Shown: in pieces, positions 57,841-64,000 of the stretch
How the letters are laid out: the number at the start of each line of letters is the position of its first letter
How positions within the stretch are numbered: the first letter of the stretch is position 1
Source: Caulobacter zeae
GTDB lineage: Bacteria > Pseudomonadota > Alphaproteobacteria > Caulobacterales > Caulobacteraceae
Length of the DNA stretch: 64,000 nt
NCBI RefSeq assembly: GCF_002858925.1
Contig: NZ_PJRS01000044.1
Coordinates: 1-64,000 of the forward strand
Direction of reading: 5' to 3'
Notes under the pieces: generated by a model
The model's input: only the letters and a program-made list of their open reading frames with translations
Told to the model about the DNA's origin: nothing
Database searches by the model: none
Translations under genes and position numbers: made by a program

Positions 57841-60489
57841 ATGACCAAGTCGGCAATGAGTATCTATGGCGCGAGCGCGAGCGCTCTTACGCTTCTGATT
57901 TGTTCGGGGCAAGCCCTCGCGCAAACGACGACTTCAGATGATATGACGGTGATTGGGGAAATCACCGTGACGGCGCGGAACAAGTCTGAATCTCTTCAGG
58001 ACGTTCCGATCACCATCAACGCCGTTTCGGCCGAGACGATCGAGCGGCGCAATATTTCCGACATCAGCCGCGTGGCTCAATCGACCGCCGGCCTGACTTT
58101 CGACCAGGGCCTGACGCCCAGCGACACGCGTCCGGCGATCCGCGGCGTGCAAGCCGTGCGCGGCCGTCCGAACGTGGCCATCCTGGTGGACGGGGTCGAC
58201 ACGTCGTCGGAAGCCTTCGCCACCGCCGGTGGCGGCGCGCTGGCGTCCTTGCGCTTCGTCGACGCCGAGCGCATCGAGATCGTGAAGGGGCCGCAGAGCG
58301 TGCTCTACGGCCGTTCGGCCTTCTCGGGCGCGATCAACTACATCTCCAAGCGTCCGAACCTTGGCGAGTTCGAGGGCAAGCTCAGCCTGGAAGCCGGCGA
58401 CTTCGGCCTGAAGGAGGGCAAGGTCTCGCTTTCGGTCCCGCTGGTGCAGGACAAGCTGGCGATCAACCTGAACGCCGGGGCCTGGGAAAACGACGGCCAG
58501 TACCTGAACAGCGTCAGCGGCAAGCGCGTCGGCGGCGGTGAAGCCAAGGGCGCGGCCTTCAGCGTGCTGATGAAGCCGACCGAGAAGCTGACCGTCTTCG
58601 CCCGGGTGCAGAGCTCGCACGAAGAATACGACCAGATGGCTCGCGCCTACATCACGGCGGTGAACCCGCTGACGGGCACGGCCAACACCGCCAATCTCGG
58701 CGTCGCGGTCACCGATCCCAGCAACAATCGCCCCGGCTTCACGGTCAAGGGCGACCTCAGCGACGCCGCGGTGGTCAAGAGCCAGACCATCGCCTACTCG
58801 CTGGATCCGCGCACGGGCAAGGACTTCAAGGGCACGGTCACCGATGCGACCCGCGCCTCGTTCGAGGTCAACTACGAAAGCGACTGGGGCACGTTCACCT
58901 CGCTGACCGGCATCACCCGCGGCGAGACCACCCAGGTCCAGGACTTCGACAACTCCAACAACAGCCTCAGCGGCAACGTGCTTCCGCTCTATGCGGGCAT
59001 GGCGCCGTTCTACGGCTCGCTCTACCAGTACCTGGGCTTCCTGCGCGCCTACGGCCTGAACTACTCGACCGTGGCGCCGACCGGCGGCCTGCCGGCCATC
59101 GGCTTCTCGGTGATGCTGGACGACGACTTCGACACCAAGCAGCAGAGCCAGACGCTGCGCTGGAGCAAGGACTTCGGCAAGCTGCGCACCTCGCTGGAAG
59201 GCCTGTACTTCCATGAGCAGGCCAGCCAGATCAACAAGGACCAGTTCTGGATGCGCGAGGGTTCCGACCCGCGCCTGACCATCCTGACGGCGCTCTTCAT
59301 GGGCGGCGGCGCGACGGCGAGCGGGGCCTTCCAGGCGCCGACCACGACCGCGAAGGCCACGGCGGACTATCCGCTGAAGATCTCGCGCGAGACGGACTCG
59401 CTGTCCTGGGCCGGCAGCGTCGAATACGACGTGACCGACGCCCTGACCCTGCGCTTCGACGGTCGCTACATCGAGGAACGCGTCGCCTATCGCGGCAGCC
59501 CGTACCAGCCGATGTACTACCGCCTGTTCGGCGTGCAGCTGGTCTGCCTGCAACAGCTGGGCTGCGCCGCCGGTCCGGCTGGCACCGTCGCAGCTCGCAA
59601 CGCCCAACTGGCCAAGACCACCCAGATCGACAAGAAGACCGTCCGCGCCGACGCCTTCACGCCGAACTTCGTGGCCAACTACAAGATCACCTCGCGCAAC
59701 TCGGTCTATGCGTCGTACGGCGAAGGCTTCAAGCCGGGCGGCGTCGACACCACCGGCACCAGCGGCAGCGTCGACTCGACCTTCAAGCCGGAGAAGCTGC
59801 AAAGCTTCGAAATCGGTTCGAAGAACGTGTTCCTCGGCGGCGACCTGGTCCTGAACGGGGCGATCTTCTTCAACCGCTACAAGAACCAGCAGATCGGCAC
59901 CACCAAGGTGCTCGGCGGCACCTCGGTGCCGTCGGTCGAGAACGCCGGTGAAAGCGAAAGCAAGGGCATCGACCTGACCAGCGACTGGCGGGCCACCCAC
60001 TGGCTGACGCTGAGCGGCAACTACACCTACACCGACGCCGAGTTCACCGACTACAAGGTCCCGACCCCCGGTTACTTCGACCGGATCGAGTCCACCGGCG
60101 GCGACTACACCGGCAAGACCGTTCCGCTGACGCCCAAGCACAGCTTGAACGTCTCGGCCCTGGTCACCGGCGAGCTGCCGAAGATGTCGAACTGGTCGTG
60201 GACCGCCGAACTGTCGGGCCGTTACCAGTCAAAGCGCTACATGACCCAGAACAACCTGACCTGGCTGCCGAGCTACTTCGTCTCGGATCTGCGGGCTGGG
60301 ATCACCGACGGGTCGTGGGGCATCGATCTGGCCGTCACCAACCTGTTCGACGACGACACCCCGAAGAACGCCATCGCGGCGACCGACTTCGGCTTCTTCG
60401 ATCTGAACAACAATACCCCGCCGCGCTCCTACGTGGTTTCTCTGCCCGAGAAGCGCGCCGCCTCGATCCGCATCAGCAAGACCTTCTGA
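57841..60489 (+). CDS. TonB-dependent receptor (oxygenase cluster)
   Basis: An 882-residue outer-membrane receptor: signal peptide (about 1-28, ending GQALAQ), TonB-box-like GEITVTAR, plug with RNISDISRVAQSTAGLTFDQ and IEIVKGPQSVLYGRSAFSGA, and a barrel ending AASIRISKTF. GGGGAG precedes ATG 57841. It is divergent from the TetR and followed by a terminator and an MFS gene. It probably imports the substrate of the Rieske/NylB-like enzymes. Codon use has somewhat more AT-rich codons in the first 60 residues than the rest. Confidence 0.9.
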   Translation: MTKSAMSIYGASASALTLLICSGQALAQTTTSDDMTVIGEITVTARNKSESLQDVPITINAVSAETIERRNISDISRVAQSTAGLTFDQGLTPSDTRPAIRGVQAVRGRPNVAILVDGVDTSSEAFATAGGGALASLRFVDAERIEIVKGPQSVLYGRSAFSGAINYISKRPNLGEFEGKLSLEAGDFGLKEGKVSLSVPLVQDKLAINLNAGAWENDGQYLNSVSGKRVGGGEAKGAAFSVLMKPTEKLTVFARVQSSHEEYDQMARAYITAVNPLTGTANTANLGVAVTDPSNNRPGFTVKGDLSDAAVVKSQTIAYSLDPRTGKDFKGTVTDATRASFEVNYESDWGTFTSLTGITRGETTQVQDFDNSNNSLSGNVLPLYAGMAPFYGSLYQYLGFLRAYGLNYSTVAPTGGLPAIGFSVMLDDDFDTKQQSQTLRWSKDFGKLRTSLEGLYFHEQASQINKDQFWMREGSDPRLTILTALFMGGGATASGAFQAPTTTAKATADYPLKISRETDSLSWAGSVEYDVTDALTLRFDGRYIEERVAYRGSPYQPMYYRLFGVQLVCLQQLGCAAGPAGTVAARNAQLAKTTQIDKKTVRADAFTPNFVANYKITSRNSVYASYGEGFKPGGVDTTGTSGSVDSTFKPEKLQSFEIGSKNVFLGGDLVLNGAIFFNRYKNQQIGTTKVLGGTSVPSVENAGESESKGIDLTSDWRATHWLTLSGNYTYTDAEFTDYKVPTPGYFDRIESTGGDYTGKTVPLTPKHSLNVSALVTGELPKMSNWSWTAELSGRYQSKRYMTQNNLTWLPSYFVSDLRAGITDGSWGIDLAVTNLFDDDTPKNAIAATDFGFFDLNNNTPPRSYVVSLPEKRAASIRISKTF

Positions 60490-60511
60490 TCTTCCTGAAC
60501 GCGTGACTTTC

Positions 60512-60547
60512 AAGGCCCGGCGCCCCTGCGCGCCGGGCCTTTTCCTT
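60512..60547 (+). terminator. Terminator after the fourth TonB receptor
   Basis: AAGGCCCGGCG and CGCCGGGCCTT form a perfect 11-bp stem with an 8-base loop, followed by TTTCCTT. It lies 22 bases after the stop and 26 bases before the MFS start. Confidence 0.9.
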
Positions 60548-60573
60548 GCCCCCAAAGTTTTCTGGAGTTCCCG

Positions 60574-61887
60574 ATGGCAGCGCCCAAGAACCCCGAGCGG
60601 TTCGGCATACTGGCGATAGAGCCTGGCGTGCGCGCCGGCCACATGTGGACCGCGCTCTACGCCGCCTTCGTCAATATCGGCCTGGCCACGACGGTCGCGG
60701 TGATGACGCCCTACGTGCTGAGCGCCAATCTCGGCGTGCCGCTGGATCGCCAGGGCTCGGTCCTGGGGATCCTCAACCTCGTCAACGAGGTGGCGCTGCT
60801 GTTCGTGTTCGGCCTGGCCGGCGCCCTGGCCGACCGGGTGGGCCGCCGCGCGGTCTACGCCATCGGCTTCCTGGCCACGGCGGCGGGCTACCTGCTGTTT
60901 CCGCTGGCCACCAACATCTGGGACCTGTCGCTCTACAAGGTGGTCTACGCCGTCGGCATCGGGGCCACGACCGGCATGCTGTCGACCATCCTGGCCGACT
61001 ACGTGAAGGCCCGCGACCGGGGCAAGATCGTCGCCTTGTCCGGCATCCTCAACGGCCTGGGCGTGGTGGTGCTGGCCCTGGCCATCGGCAAGCTGCCGGC
61101 CGTGTTCGTCGGCCAGGGCATGGACGAAAAGACCGCCGGCCAGGCCGCGCTGGCCATCGCCGCGGCCCTGTGCCTGGTCTCGGCCGCCGTCATGTGGCTG
61201 GGCCTCAAGCCCGGCGTTGCGACCCGCTCGGTGGAGCGGGTCAGGCTCTCGGCCCAGCTGGGCGTCGGCGTCGCCGCAGCCAAGGCCAATCCGCGCATCG
61301 TCCTGGCCTACGCCTCGGCCTTCGTCGCCCGGGGCGACCTGGCCATCGTCGGCGCCTACGCCATCGCCTGGGGCAAGAAGGCGGCGCTGGAGGACGGCGC
61401 GAGCCTCGCCGACGCCCTCGACCAGGGCCGCATTCCGTTCATCGTCGCCCAGTCGGCGGCGCTGCTGTGGCCGGTGGTCATCGCCCTGATGATCGACAAG
61501 GCCCACCGCCTGACGGCCCTGGCCGCCTGCATGCTGCTGGGCGCGGTCGGCTACCTGGCGACGATGTTCATCGACGACCCGCTGAGCAAGGCGGCCATGC
61601 CGCTGTTCGTGCTGCTGGGCGTGGGCCAGATCAGCGCCTTCATCGGCTCCCAGGCCCTGATCGGCAAGGAAGCGCCGGAAGAGGGGCGGGGCGCCGTCAT
61701 CGGCTTCTTCAACCTGTGCGGCGCGTTCGGCATCCTGGTGCTGGGCACCCTGGGCGGCGTGCTGTTCGACGTGATCGGCCCGGCCTCGCCGTTCGTGCTG
61801 GTCGGCATCCTCAACGCCGCGGTCGGCTTGGGCTGCATCTACCTGCGGCTCAAGGAAGCCAAAAGCCCGGTGGGGCAGGAGGCCTAA
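60574..61887 (+). CDS. MFS transporter (spinster/permease-like)
   Basis: A 437-residue inner-membrane carrier with about 12 hydrophobic segments. The MFS motif A GALADRVGRRAVYAIGF lies after TM2. The TM4-5 loop YVKARDRGKIVALSG and the C-terminal half (MPLFVLLGVGQISAFIGSQA) are typical. It follows the TonB receptor and probably completes uptake from periplasm to cytoplasm for the same compound. The stop overlaps the convergent ku stop by four bases. Confidence 0.85.
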   Translation: MAAPKNPERFGILAIEPGVRAGHMWTALYAAFVNIGLATTVAVMTPYVLSANLGVPLDRQGSVLGILNLVNEVALLFVFGLAGALADRVGRRAVYAIGFLATAAGYLLFPLATNIWDLSLYKVVYAVGIGATTGMLSTILADYVKARDRGKIVALSGILNGLGVVVLALAIGKLPAVFVGQGMDEKTAGQAALAIAAALCLVSAAVMWLGLKPGVATRSVERVRLSAQLGVGVAAAKANPRIVLAYASAFVARGDLAIVGAYAIAWGKKAALEDGASLADALDQGRIPFIVAQSAALLWPVVIALMIDKAHRLTALAACMLLGAVGYLATMFIDDPLSKAAMPLFVLLGVGQISAFIGSQALIGKEAPEEGRGAVIGFFNLCGAFGILVLGTLGGVLFDVIGPASPFVLVGILNAAVGLGCIYLRLKEAKSPVGQEA

Positions 61888-62735
61888 GAGGCCTTCGTCG
61901 TCCGGGAGGAGGCGGCTTTCTTCGGAGCCGCTTTCTTCGCCGGGGGCTTGGTGGCCGGGGCCTTGCCGCCCAGGCTCTTGCGCAGGGCCTCCATCAGGTC
62001 GACGACGTTGGTGTCCTCCGGCGGGGCGGCCGTGACCTTGGTCTTGCCGCCCTTTTCCTTGCGCTTGATCAGGTCGCGCAGGGCGTCCTCGTAGCGGTCC
62101 CTGAAGGCCTTCGGCTCGAACGAGCCGTCCTGCTGCTCGATGATCTTGCGGGCGATGGCGATCATCGACGCATCGGCCTTCTTGGCCGGGATGTCGTCGA
62201 ACAGGTCGGCCGGATCGCGCACCTCGTCGAACGAGCGCAGCGACCAGGCCACCAGCCCCTTGCCGCGCGGTTCTATGGCCAGCAGCCGCTCGCGGGTGTG
62301 CATGACCACTCGGCCGAGCGCGATGCGCTTGGCGCCGGCCATGGCGTCGCGGATCACGCTGTAGGCCTCGACCGCCAGCTTGCCGTCTGGGACCAGGAAA
62401 TAGGGATTGTCCCAGTAGAGCCGGTCGATGTCGGCCACGTCGACGAAGCGCTCGATGTCGATCGTGCGGGTGCTTTCCAGCCGCACGCTGTCGATCTCTT
62501 CCGGCGTGACGATGACGTAGCGGTCCTTCTCGACCTCGTAGCCCTTCACCAGATCCGAGCGCTCGACGGGCCCGAGGTCCGGGTCGGTGGCCACCATCTT
62601 GATGCGGTTGTGGGTCTTGGGGTGCAGCAGGTTGAAGCGCACCTCGCCGCCGGGGTTGGTGGCGGTGTAGAGCGCCACCGGGCAGGTGACGAGCGAGAGC
62701 CGCAAATGGCCCTGCCATGTGGGACGCGGGGCCAT
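61884..62735 (-). CDS. ku: Ku protein, non-homologous end joining
   Basis: A 283-residue bacterial Ku. It forms a homodimeric ring that threads onto DNA ends and recruits LigD. The core (WQGHLRLSLVTCPVALYTAT, THNRIKMVATDPDLG, VEKDRYVIVTPEEIDSVR, YFLVPDGKLAVEAYSVIRDA) matches known Ku proteins. The C-terminus carries the Lys/Ala-rich tail (APATKPPAKKAAPKKAASSR) that improves DNA binding. No ligD lies in the window. It is located 13 bases upstream of the otsA stop on the same strand, that is, after otsA in transcription order. Confidence 0.95.
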   Translation of the reverse strand: MAPRPTWQGHLRLSLVTCPVALYTATNPGGEVRFNLLHPKTHNRIKMVATDPDLGPVERSDLVKGYEVEKDRYVIVTPEEIDSVRLESTRTIDIERFVDVADIDRLYWDNPYFLVPDGKLAVEAYSVIRDAMAGAKRIALGRVVMHTRERLLAIEPRGKGLVAWSLRSFDEVRDPADLFDDIPAKKADASMIAIARKIIEQQDGSFEPKAFRDRYEDALRDLIKRKEKGGKTKVTAAPPEDTNVVDLMEALRKSLGGKAPATKPPAKKAAPKKAASSRTTKAS

Positions 62736-62748
62736 CTGCGTGTCGCTC

Positions 62749-64000
<1,252 letters not shown>

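Overview
The window reads as chromosome of a Caulobacter-type alphaproteobacterium. It is very GC-rich, has four large TonB-dependent receptors in 64 kb, carries FecI/FecR signalling and a Ku protein, and has several families of short palindromic intergenic repeats. Protein assignments come from recognising motifs and family features by eye; no database search was run.

Layout. (1) 1-10.6 kb is a housekeeping stretch: the 5' end of an IS481-type transposase, a membrane GGDEF-EAL protein, small hypothetical genes, tRNA-Leu(CAA), a divergent LysR/pirin pair, wrbA, upp, a lone receiver protein, phosphomannomutase and gpmA. (2) 10.7-22.5 kb is the most unusual part. Two paralogous pentapeptide-repeat genes on the + strand converge on a tightly packed ten-gene operon on the - strand. 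Six of the ten proteins share one module: an N-terminal helix of the type 'IAxAQxALDxxS', a central 'LGFTPTFY' segment and a C-terminal 'KLVPIPPP' segment. The module is combined with an OmpA-like, a PASTA-like or an Ig-like domain, and none of the proteins has an export signal. This is the best candidate for an undescribed system. (3) 22.6-31.8 kb is a beta-glucan/beta-glucoside utilisation locus: MFS transporter, LacI regulator with a perfect 16-bp operator, TonB receptor, GH3 and lipoprotein GH30. (4) 31.9-37.8 kb holds an ECF sigma factor, FecR, a TonB receptor with an STN signalling domain, and a phytase-type histidine phosphatase. (5) 37.9-42.8 kb is a tripartite EmrAB-NodT efflux operon with a divergent TetR. 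(6) 42.9-61.9 kb is a catabolic region: isochorismatase-like hydrolase, CoA transferase, HyuB, HyuA and a TonB receptor on the - strand; an HMG-CoA-lyase-like enzyme on the + strand; then Rieske oxygenase, NylB-like serine hydrolase and beta-propeller protein, a TetR with a perfect palindromic operator, a fourth TonB receptor and an MFS transporter. (7) 61.9-64 kb has Ku and a 3' fragment of trehalose-6-phosphate synthase.

Intergenic space is largely occupied by three repeat families. Family A (core TTCGACAAGCTCAGG) occurs as four inverted doublets whose stem arms vary together. Family B (core CTCCCCCAGAGGGGGAG) occurs as three doublets. Family C (CGTCATCCCGG arms) occurs at three places. Most doublets sit between convergent gene ends or directly after a gene.
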